32,982 nucleotides of DNA from Acidobacteriota bacterium (GCA_028876395.1 JAGWRX010000146.1:1-32982); one strand, 5' to 3'. Positions 23,221 to 32,222 are shown, counted from the first letter of the stretch. Notes: generated from the sequence alone by a model not told the origin. Translations and numbers: made by a program.

Positions 23221-23253
23221 AGCCGTGCATAAGTCTCCAGCCGCACGGTTTTT
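23221..23253 (+). terminator. Terminator-like hairpin within the tRNA-Lys leader
   Basis: AGCCGTGC (23221-23228) pairs with GCACGGTT (23243-23250, one G-T wobble), with a 14-base loop. TTTTT (23249-23253) begins at the end of the arm. It lies only 10 bases before the tRNA, between the inferred promoter and the mature 5' end. Confidence 0.5.
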
Positions 23254-23263
23254 CAGACCATCT

Positions 23264-23339
23264 GGACGCGTAGCTCAACTGGCAGAGCATTCGGCTCTTA
23301 ACCGACAGGTTGTAGGTTCGATTCCTACCGCGTCCACCA
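23264..23339 (+). tRNA. tRNA-Lys (anticodon CTT)
   Basis: A complete cloverleaf can be drawn: acceptor stem GGACGCG/CGCGTCC, D stem GCTC/GAGC, anticodon loop CTCTTAA giving anticodon CTT for lysine AAG codons, and T arm GTAGG-TTCGATT-CCTAC. The discriminator A is at 23336 and CCA is encoded at 23337-23339. The anticodon stem TTCGG/CCGAC has a mismatch at its outermost pair. Length is 76 with CCA. Confidence 0.96.
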
Positions 23340-23674
23340 ATCAAATCCAGCCGTTCACCATCCAATGCAAAACTTGGCGAAAGCATACTGTCTTTCCGGA
23401 CTGACGGCCAGTCAAGCCGGTGCTGTCTGCTGCAGAGGCTGAGGCACTTCCTGCGTCTTAATTATCCGCTGAACATTTGAATCTTCCTGTTGCCTGGCGC
23501 TTCTAACGGCTTCTCTGTTTCTGTTCATGATGGTTGTCACGTGGCCTTGTTGCGTTGATTTTCTTCGCACGGCAAGCCGAGACGTTGCGGAACTGCGCGC
23601 GATTAGCTTAGATTGGCGCTTGGTGCTGATCGACGGGGACTCCAGCGAGCGGCTCCCCAGGGAAGGGAAATTTT
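23340..23674. other. Intergenic region between tRNA-Lys and the TIM-barrel gene
   Basis: 335 bases with no credible gene. Nothing recognisable as an integrated element follows the tRNA 3' end, and no direct repeat of the tRNA 3' end was seen. A possible promoter for the downstream pair, TTGCGG (23585-23590) and TTAGAT (23608-23613) with a 17-base spacer, is the only regulatory candidate. Confidence 0.45.
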
Positions 23675-24610
23675 ATGAACCGGCGAACGTTTCTGGGCGT
23701 TGCATCCGCCGCCATACTCGCGGAGGGGCTTGGTCCTGCTGCCTCTCTCGCCGCCGCCAAACCCGCTGCCTTGAAGCCCATGGCGCTCGGCCTGCTCGTC
23801 ACCCCCTACGGTGCTCCTGAGGCGACGATTCGCCGGGTTAGCGATCTCGGCTTTTCCAACTGCTTTCTCTCTCTGGACGGCTACATCAACGGTTTCACGC
23901 CGGCGCTGGCGACGCAGATTAAGGACCTTCTCGCGCAGTACGACGTGGTTGCCACTACGGTTGAGGTCGTTGGTCCGGGGCCGCTGGAGTGGAACTTTAC
24001 GCGCGGGCCGTCCACCATTGGCCTGATTCCTCCCAAGATGCGTGCTGCCCGCATCGATGCTCTGCGCCAGGTTTCTGACTTTGCCAAAATGGTTGGCGTT
24101 GGGCAGGTACAGACGCATTGCGGCTTCATCCCAGAGGATCCAGCCGATCCTCTTTATCCGGGCGCGGTTGAAGCTATCCGTGCCGTTGCTCAGCATTGCC
24201 AGGGCAATGGGCAGTACTTCCTGATGGAGACCGGACAGGAGACTCCAACCACGATGTCGCGCATGATCCGCGACGTGGCCATGCCGAATCTTGCTGTCGG
24301 ACTGGACACGGCCAACCTCATCCTCTACGGCAAAGCCAATCCAGTGGATGCTGTCGACATTCTCGGGCCGCACATTCGCAGCGTGCATGCGAAGGACGGG
24401 CGATGGCCCACGAATCCCAGCGAACTTGGCGAAGAAGTGCTGATTGGGAAGGGGCTTGTCGATTTCCGGGCCGTTTTCACCAAGCTTCATCGCATTGGTT
24501 ACGCGGGCGCCATTACGATTGAGCGCGAGACCTCAGGGCCGCAACAGATCGAGGATGTCCGCCAGGAAAAAATCTACCTTGAGCGCATACTCCGCGAAGT
24601 GCTGGCCTGA
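23675..24610 (+). CDS. Tat-signal sugar phosphate isomerase/epimerase-like TIM-barrel protein (311 aa)
   Basis: Belongs to the xylose-isomerase-like/AP-endonuclease-2 TIM-barrel superfamily, used for isomerisation, epimerisation or lyase steps on sugars. Likely metal ligands are E185 (in FLMETGQE), D211 (GLDTANL), H238 (VHAKDG) and E283 (TIERE), matching the four-ligand pattern of the superfamily. The N-terminus MNRRTFLGVASAAILAE has the twin-arginine RRTFL motif, so the folded protein is exported by Tat. The ATG at 23675 has a strong AGGGAAGGG ribosome site. It is followed 64 bases later by a Tat-exported Gfo/Idh/MocA oxidoreductase. The natural substrate is unknown; a keto-sugar is the likely type. 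Confidence 0.85.
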   Translation: MNRRTFLGVASAAILAEGLGPAASLAAAKPAALKPMALGLLVTPYGAPEATIRRVSDLGFSNCFLSLDGYINGFTPALATQIKDLLAQYDVVATTVEVVGPGPLEWNFTRGPSTIGLIPPKMRAARIDALRQVSDFAKMVGVGQVQTHCGFIPEDPADPLYPGAVEAIRAVAQHCQGNGQYFLMETGQETPTTMSRMIRDVAMPNLAVGLDTANLILYGKANPVDAVDILGPHIRSVHAKDGRWPTNPSELGEEVLIGKGLVDFRAVFTKLHRIGYAGAITIERETSGPQQIEDVRQEKIYLERILREVLA

Positions 24611-24674
24611 GCGCAATCGGCAGCCGCGGGGTGTTCAACAAGTCACTTCAACAGGTACAAGGACGCGAGGCCAG

Positions 24675-25946
24675 ATGAACCGTCGGCAATTCGTTCACAC
24701 AGGATCGGGGGTTGTTTCCGGCATGTTATTGCTCAACACAAGCACCGCATTCGGCTACGCGGCCAACTCTGCCGTACGGCACGGACTGCTGGGCTGCGGA
24801 AACCGGGGCACTTCCGTGGCGGATTCATTTTCCCAGAATACTTCCGCCCAGGTTGTCGCGCTCGCGGATCTGTTTCCTGACAAGCTGGCGGCGGGGCGCG
24901 ATCACTTTGACAAGCTGAACGCGAGCCTTGGCCGCCCGCCCATCGACAGCAGACTGCTCTTCCACGGCCCGAATGCGTTTGAGCAACTGGCAGCGTCAAA
25001 AGACGTCGACCTGATTCAGATTTCCACTCCGCCTTTCTTTCACGTGCAGCATCTTGAGGCCGCTGTCGCATCGGGCAAGCATGTGTACTGCGAGAAGCCG
25101 GTGGGAATCGACATCCGCCAGGCGCGCCAGGCGCTGGAAATTGCGAAACGCGTGAAGCCGACGCAAAGCGTCGATGTGGGGTTCCAGTGCCGCAGCGCGC
25201 CGCCGATCGCCGCGATTGCGGAGAAGATCAAGGCGGGCTCGCTGGGCAAGATTGCCGTTGTGGCCGGCTATTATTACGCGCCGGCTTCAGAGGAAAAGAA
25301 GGCCATCGGCAGTTCGCCCGACGAGTATCGCCTGCGCAACTGGCTTTGGGATCGCGTGCTTTCCGGGGACATCCTTGTCGAGCAGAATATCCACATCATC
25401 GATCTTTGTAACTGGCTTCTCGGCGCGCATCCGGTGAAGGCGACTGCGACGGGAGGGCGCAACATCCTTACTCATTTCGGTGACTGCTGGGATAACTACG
25501 AAGTAAGTTTCATCTATCCTGGAGACGTCCACCTTTCCTTCTCTTCAACTCAGTATGGCGACTATGGCGTTTTCGATGCGGGCCTGCGATTGTTTGGCGC
25601 GAGCGGAACCGCAACCGTGCCGTATACGGGCCCGATCGAGATCAAGGGTGCGCAGCCGTGGGCGTGGCAGGACTCAGCCAACACGGCATCCGGTTCCGGC
25701 AAATTCGCTGCCAACGGCAGCTTCTCAGACAATCTGGCCTTTGCCGATCGCGACAAGGAACGCACGTTTATCGCGAGCATCCTGTCGGGCCCTGCACACA
25801 ACCAGATTGCCGAGGGAGTCGAAACCGCTCTCAGCTGCATGCTCGGGCGCATGGCAGGCTATCAGCGGCGCGAGGTTACATGGGAAGACCTTCTCGCCCA
25901 CGGTGAGACCTACGAACTCGGATTCAGCCTGCAGCAGTTTGCCTGA
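24675..25946 (+). CDS. Tat-signal Gfo/Idh/MocA family oxidoreductase (423 aa)
   Basis: NAD(P)-dependent oxidoreductase of the Gfo/Idh/MocA family, usually acting on sugars or inositols. A twin-arginine signal (MNRRQFVHTGSGVVSGMLLL) is followed by a Rossmann fold with GLLGCGNRG (37-45), the family motif CEKPVGID (the Lys is catalytic in relatives) and, later, DILVEQNIHIIDLCNWLLG, where the histidine is the likely second catalytic residue. Export by Tat suggests cofactor loading in the cytoplasm with tightly bound NAD(P), as for the glucose-fructose oxidoreductase of Zymomonas. The ATG at 24675 has GAGG five bases upstream. A longer in-frame start would overlap the previous gene. Substrate is unknown. 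Confidence 0.88.
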   Translation: MNRRQFVHTGSGVVSGMLLLNTSTAFGYAANSAVRHGLLGCGNRGTSVADSFSQNTSAQVVALADLFPDKLAAGRDHFDKLNASLGRPPIDSRLLFHGPNAFEQLAASKDVDLIQISTPPFFHVQHLEAAVASGKHVYCEKPVGIDIRQARQALEIAKRVKPTQSVDVGFQCRSAPPIAAIAEKIKAGSLGKIAVVAGYYYAPASEEKKAIGSSPDEYRLRNWLWDRVLSGDILVEQNIHIIDLCNWLLGAHPVKATATGGRNILTHFGDCWDNYEVSFIYPGDVHLSFSSTQYGDYGVFDAGLRLFGASGTATVPYTGPIEIKGAQPWAWQDSANTASGSGKFAANGSFSDNLAFADRDKERTFIASILSGPAHNQIAEGVETALSCMLGRMAGYQRREVTWEDLLAHGETYELGFSLQQFA

Positions 25947-26110
25947 CGGAGAACGAGATCGCGCACTTCGATTTTCGTGTCGCCGCAATTCTGTTTATAA
26001 GAGGAAAGACGAAAGTCCAGAAGGGGATTGTTTGAGGCCATAAGGAAAGACGCCAGAGGTAAACTGGAGCAGAGCAGGCAGCGCTGCACAAAGGCGCAAC
26101 GGAGGAACGT

Positions 26111-29100
26111 ATGGAGCACCGCTCCCAGTCTCCGTCTGATTCGTCGCCTTCCCTGTCCTTCCTTCGCAAGCGCGGAGTGCGGGTCATTATCGCGCTCCTT
26201 CTTCCCTTCGTATTTGCTGCGATCCAGAATGCGCTCTGGCAGGTCATTCATCCTTTCGCCTGGTTCCTGTTTTATCCCGTGGTATTTCTCAGCTCCTGGA
26301 TTGGCGGGCTGTGGGCCGGCATTGCAGCAACCTTGATCGCTGCGATACTGGCCTGGTGGGGTTTTGTTCCACCAGAGCACGCATTTGCCAAGGAGCATTC
26401 CCGCTATTTTGTCTCGGCAGCCGTTTACATTGGCACGGGTATCCTGATCAATCTTTTGCAGTATCGTCTGAGGCGCGCGAACCGGGAGAGCAGAAAGGCG
26501 CTCCGCGCGGCGCGCCTTGCGGGCGAGAATGCCAGAGAAGCGCGCGACCAGATTGCGCAACTGTTTGAGCAGGCTTCCGACGGCATTTTTATTGCCGATG
26601 CGAATGGCCGGTATACGAGCGTAAATAACGCGGGCTGCAGGCTTCTGCAATGCGTTCGCGAAGAGATACTGGGGAAATCGATGGATGACCTGGTTGTGCC
26701 CGGCGACCTGCCACGGCTGCGACAGGCCAGGGAGTCCCTGTTACGCGGCGAGACGGATATTGCAGAGTGGACTTTTCGCCGCAGCGACGGCACGGAGGTG
26801 CCCGTCGAGGTGAGCGCCAAGTATCTTTCTGACGGTCGCAGACAGAGTATTGTGCGGGACATCACCGAAAGGCGGCGCGCGGTCAGGGAGATCCGGACGC
26901 TCGTCCGTCTTCAAACGGCCATCGCGGACCTGGGTTTGCTTGCGCTTCGTTCCGACACCCCTGGACGGGCGATGAATGATGCAGTCGTGCTGATTGCCCG
27001 GACTCTCGACGTGGAGTATTGCAGCGTTTTGGAACTGCAGCATGAACCGCGTGTGTTTGTCCTGCGTGCAGGAATGGGCTGGATACCGGGGCTGGTGGGA
27101 AATGCAACTGCTGGAGCAGGGGCCGATACACAGGAGGAATACACACTCCTGCATGAGGAGCCAGTTCTGGTTGAAGACATATCCACCGAGAATCGCTTCA
27201 CCTGCTCAAGCCTGCTGCGTGATCACGGAATTGTGAGCGGCATGACGGTGGCCATCTCCACATCAAGCGGTGCTTATGGCGTACTTGGAGTACATTCCCG
27301 CCGCCGCCTGAACTTCGCTGGCGATGAGATCCATTTCATCCAGACTGCGGCCAATGTTCTGGGGCTGATGGTCGGGCGTTGCCAGAGCGAAGACGCGCTG
27401 CGGACCAGCGAGGCAAATCTGAATCGAGCGCAGGTGGTGGCGCATTTAGGGAGCTGGTATCTCGATGTTGCAAGGAATCGGCTCGATTGGTCCGATGAGG
27501 TGTATCAGATCTTTGCCGTGCCTTTGGGCGCACAGGTGAGTTATGAGACATTCCTGGCTATTGTGCATCCTGACGACCGCAAGCGGGTCGACCAGGCATG
27601 GAAGGATGCGCTGACCGGCGTTCCCTACGACATTGAACATCGAATCCTGGTGAACGATGGAGTGCGCTGGGTTCGCGAGAGGGCAGAGGTGGAGCGGGAT
27701 GCCGCGGGACGTATTGTCAGGGGAATCGGCACGGTTCAGGACATTACGGAGCGGAAGCACAACCAGGAGCAGTTACTGCGGAGCTATCGCGCCAATCGGG
27801 CTCTGAGCAGATGCAACCAGGTTCTGGTACGGGCCACAGAGGAGTCTGTGCTGCTGCAGCAAGTCTGCGACATCATCGTGCAGGAAGCCGGATACCGCAT
27901 GTGCTGGGTTGGCCGCGCCGAGCAGGACGAGGCAAAATCTGTGAGCGTCATTGCACATGCGGGCTTAGGCGCCGACTACCTCGCCAGGGTCAACGTCGAG
28001 TGGGCTGACACGGAACGCGGCCGCGGGCCGGTTGGCACCTGCATCCGAACGCGGCAGATCTCGATCATTCGATATCTGGCGACGGATCCGCGAATGGCTA
28101 TCTGGCGCGCGCATGCCCTTGAGGAGGGCTATGCTTCCTGCATCGCTATTCCGCTGCAAATCGACTTGGAGATATTTGGCGCGCTGGCGATCTATTCCGC
28201 AGAACCGGACGCATTCGACTCAGGAGAAGTGGATCTGCTTGCTGAGTTGGCGAGCGATCTATCCTTCGGCATCGCTACTCTGCGCGTTCGAGCCGAGCAT
28301 GCCAGAGCAGAGGAGGAGATTCGCACACTGAACGCGGAGTTGGAGGAGCGTGTTCTGGCGCGAACCGCGGAACTGCAGACTGCGAACCAACTGAAGGACG
28401 AGTTCATTCTCCGCGAGCGGGCCGCGACCGCCGAACTGGAACGCGCGCACGAGCGGGAACTCGACATCGGTTATCGAATTCAGCAGACCCTGCTTCTTGA
28501 TCCACCGCCGGTCGATATTCCCGGGCTTCGAGTTGCTGCGCTCTCGGTGCCCACCGAACGTATCGACGGCGACTTTTATATCTTCATCAAGCATCGCGAA
28601 GGCAATCTGGATGTGATTGTCGGCGACGTGATGGGAAAGGGAACTCCCGCAGCGTTGCTTGGCGCGGCGACCAAGGCGTATTTCCTGAAGTCGCTCAGTT
28701 ATCTCATGGCGCTTTCCCCGTCCGGCATCCTCCCCGAGCCTCGCGAAATCGTAATGCTTGCGCACGCTCAGATCGTGCGCAAGCTGATCGACCTGGAAAG
28801 TTTTGTTACGCTTTGCTATGCGCGCCTGAACGCCGCAGAGCATCGTCTGGAACTGGTTGACTGCGGCCACACGGGGATTGTTCATCTGCATGCCGGTACG
28901 GGCCGGACCGAAATACTGCATGGCAACAACCTTCCACTCGGTGTTCGGGAGGGCGAGATCTACGAGCAGAGATCGGTTCAATGCCAGCCCGGAGATCTAC
29001 TGCTGCTCTTTTCCGACGGGGTGACCGAAGCGCGCAATCAACAGGGCGATCCCTTTGGGACGGATCGCCTGGAAGAGTGTGTGCGGGCCAACCGCGACCT

Positions 29101-29674
29101 GGACCCCGCAGACCTCGTTGCGGTCATCCGCAACGCGGTTCGTGACTTCACCGGAACAGACCGCCTGAGGGACGACCTGACGAGCGTCGCCGTGCGCATG
29201 GAAGAGGTTGAGATCCCGCTGGCCCACGATGAGATCGAAATCCGAAGCGACCTTCAACAGCTTCGACGCGCGCGGGAGTTCGTGCGTTCCTTTTGTACGG
29301 GCCTTCCTTCCTCAATGCTGGAGCATACGGATATGGATGCTCTGGTATTGGCAGTCAACGAGGCAGCCAGTAACATCATGAAGCATGCCTACCGTGGCCG
29401 CAAAGACCAGCGTATCGATCTCGAAGGCCAGGCGTTTCGGAGCCGCGTGGTCATCGTGCTGCATCATTTTGGAGATCCGTTTGAGCCGGCCAACGTCCCG
29501 TCAGTGGAACTCGATGGCTTGCGCGAGTCGGGACTGGGGCTGCCCATGCTGACACGATGCGTTGACGATGTCCGGTATTTCCGCGACGAGCGGGGAAGAA
29601 ATTGCGTTGCTCTTACGAAATTCTCACGCAGTTCGACCGAAAGGAAAACAAGCTCCCATGCAGATAGCCGTTGA
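26111..29674 (+). CDS. Membrane PAS/GAF sensor with PP2C (SpoIIE/RsbU-like) phosphatase and C-terminal HATPase domain (1187 aa)
   Basis: A probable partner-switching regulator. Domains in order: three or four membrane segments (about 23-117), PAS (148-255), GAF (270-415), PAS (430-550), GAF (570-735), coiled coil (736-790), PP2C/SpoIIE phosphatase (about 795-1035) and an RsbW-like HATPase (about 1040-1175). PP2C residues visible are D821 (GDFY), D839 (GDVMGKG), D969 (SDGVTEARN) and D1021/D1022 (DDLTS). In the HATPase, the N box keeps N1083 (NEAASN), but the usual D of the D-x-G box is H1119 (HFG-DPFEP). A GGAGG ribosome site lies six bases before ATG 26111. The gene overlaps the STAS gene by 17 bases, which suggests coupled translation. 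The phosphatase would act on the STAS protein; the kinase-like domain could phosphorylate it. Confidence 0.9.
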   Translation: MEHRSQSPSDSSPSLSFLRKRGVRVIIALLLPFVFAAIQNALWQVIHPFAWFLFYPVVFLSSWIGGLWAGIAATLIAAILAWWGFVPPEHAFAKEHSRYFVSAAVYIGTGILINLLQYRLRRANRESRKALRAARLAGENAREARDQIAQLFEQASDGIFIADANGRYTSVNNAGCRLLQCVREEILGKSMDDLVVPGDLPRLRQARESLLRGETDIAEWTFRRSDGTEVPVEVSAKYLSDGRRQSIVRDITERRRAVREIRTLVRLQTAIADLGLLALRSDTPGRAMNDAVVLIARTLDVEYCSVLELQHEPRVFVLRAGMGWIPGLVGNATAGAGADTQEEYTLLHEEPVLVEDISTENRFTCSSLLRDHGIVSGMTVAISTSSGAYGVLGVHSRRRLNFAGDEIHFIQTAANVLGLMVGRCQSEDALRTSEANLNRAQVVAHLGSWYLDVARNRLDWSDEVYQIFAVPLGAQVSYETFLAIVHPDDRKRVDQAWKDALTGVPYDIEHRILVNDGVRWVRERAEVERDAAGRIVRGIGTVQDITERKHNQEQLLRSYRANRALSRCNQVLVRATEESVLLQQVCDIIVQEAGYRMCWVGRAEQDEAKSVSVIAHAGLGADYLARVNVEWADTERGRGPVGTCIRTRQISIIRYLATDPRMAIWRAHALEEGYASCIAIPLQIDLEIFGALAIYSAEPDAFDSGEVDLLAELASDLSFGIATLRVRAEHARAEEEIRTLNAELEERVLARTAELQTANQLKDEFILRERAATAELERAHERELDIGYRIQQTLLLDPPPVDIPGLRVAALSVPTERIDGDFYIFIKHREGNLDVIVGDVMGKGTPAALLGAATKAYFLKSLSYLMALSPSGILPEPREIVMLAHAQIVRKLIDLESFVTLCYARLNAAEHRLELVDCGHTGIVHLHAGTGRTEILHGNNLPLGVREGEIYEQRSVQCQPGDLLLLFSDGVTEARNQQGDPFGTDRLEECVRANRDLDPADLVAVIRNAVRDFTGTDRLRDDLTSVAVRMEEVEIPLAHDEIEIRSDLQQLRRAREFVRSFCTGLPSSMLEHTDMDALVLAVNEAASNIMKHAYRGRKDQRIDLEGQAFRSRVVIVLHHFGDPFEPANVPSVELDGLRESGLGLPMLTRCVDDVRYFRDERGRNCVALTKFSRSSTERKTSSHADSR

Positions 29675-29996
29675 AAAGAAAGATGACGTAGTTGTAGCCC
29701 GAATCCCGGTTGCGGATCTGGATGCGGCCAACAGCGGCGAGTTCAAGCATGACATTGCTCCCATTCTTGAATCTGGAGACAAAGTGGTGATTGACTTGAG
29801 CGCTGTGCGTTTCGTGGACAGCTCCGGCCTGGGCGCCATGCTTTCCTGCCTGCGTCAAATGACCGCGAAAGGCGGGGACCTGAAGCTCAGTGGAATGTCG
29901 AAGCAGGTGCGCGCGACCTTCGAACTTGTTCGGATGCATCGAATTTTTGACATCTTCGACACCAGCGAGGCAGCGATCGCCGCCTTCAAATCGTGA
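29658..29996 (+). CDS. STAS-domain anti-sigma factor antagonist, RsbV/SpoIIAA-like (112 aa)
   Basis: Small cytosolic antagonist that, in partner switching, is phosphorylated by an RsbW-like kinase and dephosphorylated by a PP2C phosphatase. It shows the alpha/beta STAS fold, with VVIDLSAVRFVDSSGLGAML at residues 43-62; Ser55 or Ser56 is the expected phosphorylation site. The ATG at 29658 lies inside the end of the upstream sensor gene (overlap of 17 bases) with an AAGGA site 11 bases before it. A longer in-frame start lies further inside the upstream gene and is not needed. No separate anti-sigma factor or sigma factor is adjacent; the partner may be the HATPase domain upstream or a protein encoded elsewhere. 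Confidence 0.9.
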   Translation: MQIAVEKKDDVVVARIPVADLDAANSGEFKHDIAPILESGDKVVIDLSAVRFVDSSGLGAMLSCLRQMTAKGGDLKLSGMSKQVRATFELVRMHRIFDIFDTSEAAIAAFKS

Positions 29997-30033
29997 ATAC
30001 GAGGAATCTACACGAACCCCTGGAACGCGACCG

Positions 30034-30053
30034 GCAACGCCTTGCCGCGTTGC
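30034..30053. terminator. Hairpin between convergent STAS and glgX genes
   Basis: Perfect 7-base stem GCAACGC (30034-30040) / GCGTTGC (30047-30053) with a 6-base loop. It sits midway in the 63-base gap between two stop codons. There is no T run on either side, so it is only a weak two-way terminator candidate. Confidence 0.4.
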
Positions 30054-30059
30054 GGCCGC

Positions 30060-32222
30060 TCAGCGCGCAACCAGAACGACGCTGGTGCGCGGACCCGCTT
30101 CGTAACGGATGAATGAATCGACGGGAATCTCTTCTCCGGGGCTGTGATAATCGTCAGGCGCGTCTTTGCCGGTGTCCACGGCGACGCGCCACATCACAGG
30201 TTCCGGCAGGCGAGGCAGCAGGAAAGAGACTCCGCAGGTTGCGGCGTTGAACATAAGAAAAAGTTGTGGGTTGCCCTCAGCAAGCACAAGGCACCCAACA
30301 GATTTTTGCGAGGGGTCCTGCCAATCGGGCGTCTTTCCCTGCGGGCCCAGCCATTGAAGGTCTGTGGACGTATAAAAGGCTTCCTTGCGCAGCACCGGGT
30401 ATGCACGGCGCAGAGCGAGCACGCCTTGTGTAAAGCGGAAGAGATCCTGGTTGCGCCGCAGCAGAGACCAGTCAACCCAGCTTGTCGCATTGTCCTGACA
30501 GTAGGCATTGTTGTTGCCGCGCTGACTGCGGCGGAACTCGTCGCCCGCAAGCAGCATCGGCACGCCGCGTGAAATGGCAAGAGTCAGCAGGAAGTTGCGG
30601 ATCTGTCTGCGGCGCACTGCGTCGATGGCGGGATCGTCGGTCTCCCCTTCCAGCCCGTAGCTTGCGCTCAGATTCTCCTGCACTCCGTCGCGGTTGTCTT
30701 CTCCGTTGGGCTCATTGTGCTTGCGCGCATAACTCACCAGGTCGTTGAGGGCAAATCCGTCGTGGCAGGTGATGAAGTTAATGCTGCACTCGGGGCCCTT
30801 GCCTGATCCGTAGTAGATATCGGAGCTTCCGGTGATGCGGCTTGCAAAGCGGCCGAGCATCCCATCGTCTCCGCGCCAGAAGCGGCGCACATCATCTCGA
30901 TAGCGGCCATTCCATTCGGCCCAGCGCCGGTCTGCGAAGCTGCCGACCTGGTAGGCGCCGGATGCGTCCCATGCTTCCGCAATCAGTTTTGTGTCCCGCA
31001 GAATCGGGTCCTCGGCAATGCGCTCGAGCAGAGGGGCATCGGCGATGACGTGGCCGTTGCGATCACGACCAAGCACCGAAGCCAGATCGAACCGGAAGCC
31101 ATCAACGTGCATCTCCATGACCCAGTAGCGCAGTGCATCCAGAATCAGATCGCGCACCACCGGGTGCGAAGCGTTAATGGTCTGCCCCGTTCCGGTGAAG
31201 TCGCGATAGTAGCGCCGGTTCTCATCCAGCCAGTAATAGATGGCATTGTCGATTCCACGGAAGCTGAGCGTTGGCCCCAGCTCGTTGCCCTCAGCTGTGT
31301 GGTTGAAGACCACATCCAGGATGACCTCCACATCCGCCTCGTGGAAGGCGCGGACCATCTCCCGGAATTCAAGAACTTGCGCTCCGTTCCTGCTTACGCT
31401 TGCGTACGACGCTTTGGGCGCGAAGAAGGCGACGGGATCGTACCCCCAGTAGTTGGTAAGTCGTTTACCGGTCTGCGGATTATAGTGTGATAACTCGAAC
31501 TCGTTGAATTCCTGAACAGGCATCAACTCGACGGCAGTAATTCCAAGATCCTTCAAGTACGGTATCTTCTCGATCAAGCCGCGATAGGTTCCTGGACTTA
31601 TAACACCTGAGTCAGGATGAATGGTGTAGCCACGCACGTGCAATTCATAGATGACGGTCGGCTCCCACGGGTGGCAGAGAGGCTGGTCTCCTCGCCAGTC
31701 GAAATCCGTATGAGGGATGATGCATTTAGGAGCCGCAGCAGCATCGTCCACCTGCGACATCGTCAGATCAATCTGCGGAGAGGAGGGGTCGTAGCCCACG
31801 GCCTCTCCAAAATCGCGCCCTGGGACCATGCAGATGGCGGTTGCGTAGGGATCGAGCAACAGCTTGTCCGCATTGAAGCGGTGCCCCTCGCCGGGGTTAT
31901 AGGGTCCGGCGATGCGGAATCCGTAGCGCTGACCGGGACGAATGCCTTCCAGCCAGATGTGCCAGATGTCGCCGGTCTTGTTACGGGCGGGATTGAGAAT
32001 GTAAGTCCGAGCTGGGGCCAACTGGTCAGGAAAATCAAACAGGTCAAGGCGAACCCCGGTTGCATGGCGGCTGAAGATGGCGAAGTTCACGCCGGCGCCT
32101 CTTACATGCGCTCCCAGCGGCAACGGCACGCCAGAACGGGCAGACTGAACCTCACACAGCTCGAGCAACCGATCCAGATCGGCCATTGATTCGGCCTGCA
32201 GCAGCGATCTCTCTCTTGCCAC
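30060..32222 (-). CDS. glgX: Glycogen debranching enzyme GlgX (720 aa)
   Basis: Hydrolyses alpha-1,6 branches of glycogen limit dextrins (isoamylase type, GH13/CBM48) in the cytosol. An N-terminal CBM48-like domain begins GVPLPLGAHVRGAGVNFAIF. The TIM barrel has VILDVVFNHTAEG, VDGFRFDLA with nucleophile D379, KLIAEAWD with acid/base E416, and CHDGF with D488. The start is uncertain: GTG at 32222 has GGAGAG about seven bases upstream and gives 720 residues; ATG at 32186 lacks a ribosome site but starts near the conserved region; the longest frame starts at GTG 32285. It is convergent with the STAS gene and divergent from the DUF2905 gene. No other glycogen genes are adjacent. Confidence 0.9.
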   Translation of the reverse strand: MARERSLLQAESMADLDRLLELCEVQSARSGVPLPLGAHVRGAGVNFAIFSRHATGVRLDLFDFPDQLAPARTYILNPARNKTGDIWHIWLEGIRPGQRYGFRIAGPYNPGEGHRFNADKLLLDPYATAICMVPGRDFGEAVGYDPSSPQIDLTMSQVDDAAAAPKCIIPHTDFDWRGDQPLCHPWEPTVIYELHVRGYTIHPDSGVISPGTYRGLIEKIPYLKDLGITAVELMPVQEFNEFELSHYNPQTGKRLTNYWGYDPVAFFAPKASYASVSRNGAQVLEFREMVRAFHEADVEVILDVVFNHTAEGNELGPTLSFRGIDNAIYYWLDENRRYYRDFTGTGQTINASHPVVRDLILDALRYWVMEMHVDGFRFDLASVLGRDRNGHVIADAPLLERIAEDPILRDTKLIAEAWDASGAYQVGSFADRRWAEWNGRYRDDVRRFWRGDDGMLGRFASRITGSSDIYYGSGKGPECSINFITCHDGFALNDLVSYARKHNEPNGEDNRDGVQENLSASYGLEGETDDPAIDAVRRRQIRNFLLTLAISRGVPMLLAGDEFRRSQRGNNNAYCQDNATSWVDWSLLRRNQDLFRFTQGVLALRRAYPVLRKEAFYTSTDLQWLGPQGKTPDWQDPSQKSVGCLVLAEGNPQLFLMFNAATCGVSFLLPRLPEPVMWRVAVDTGKDAPDDYHSPGEEIPVDSFIRYEAGPRTSVVLVAR

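Noticed and set aside
23264..23674. Integrated element at tRNA-Lys
   Set aside because: No integrase and no second copy of the tRNA 3' end is seen, and the downstream genes look like ordinary chromosomal genes.
23527..23820. A 97-codon plus-strand frame overlapping the start of the TIM-barrel gene
   Set aside because: No ribosome site or domain; it overlaps the well-supported start at 23675 in another frame.
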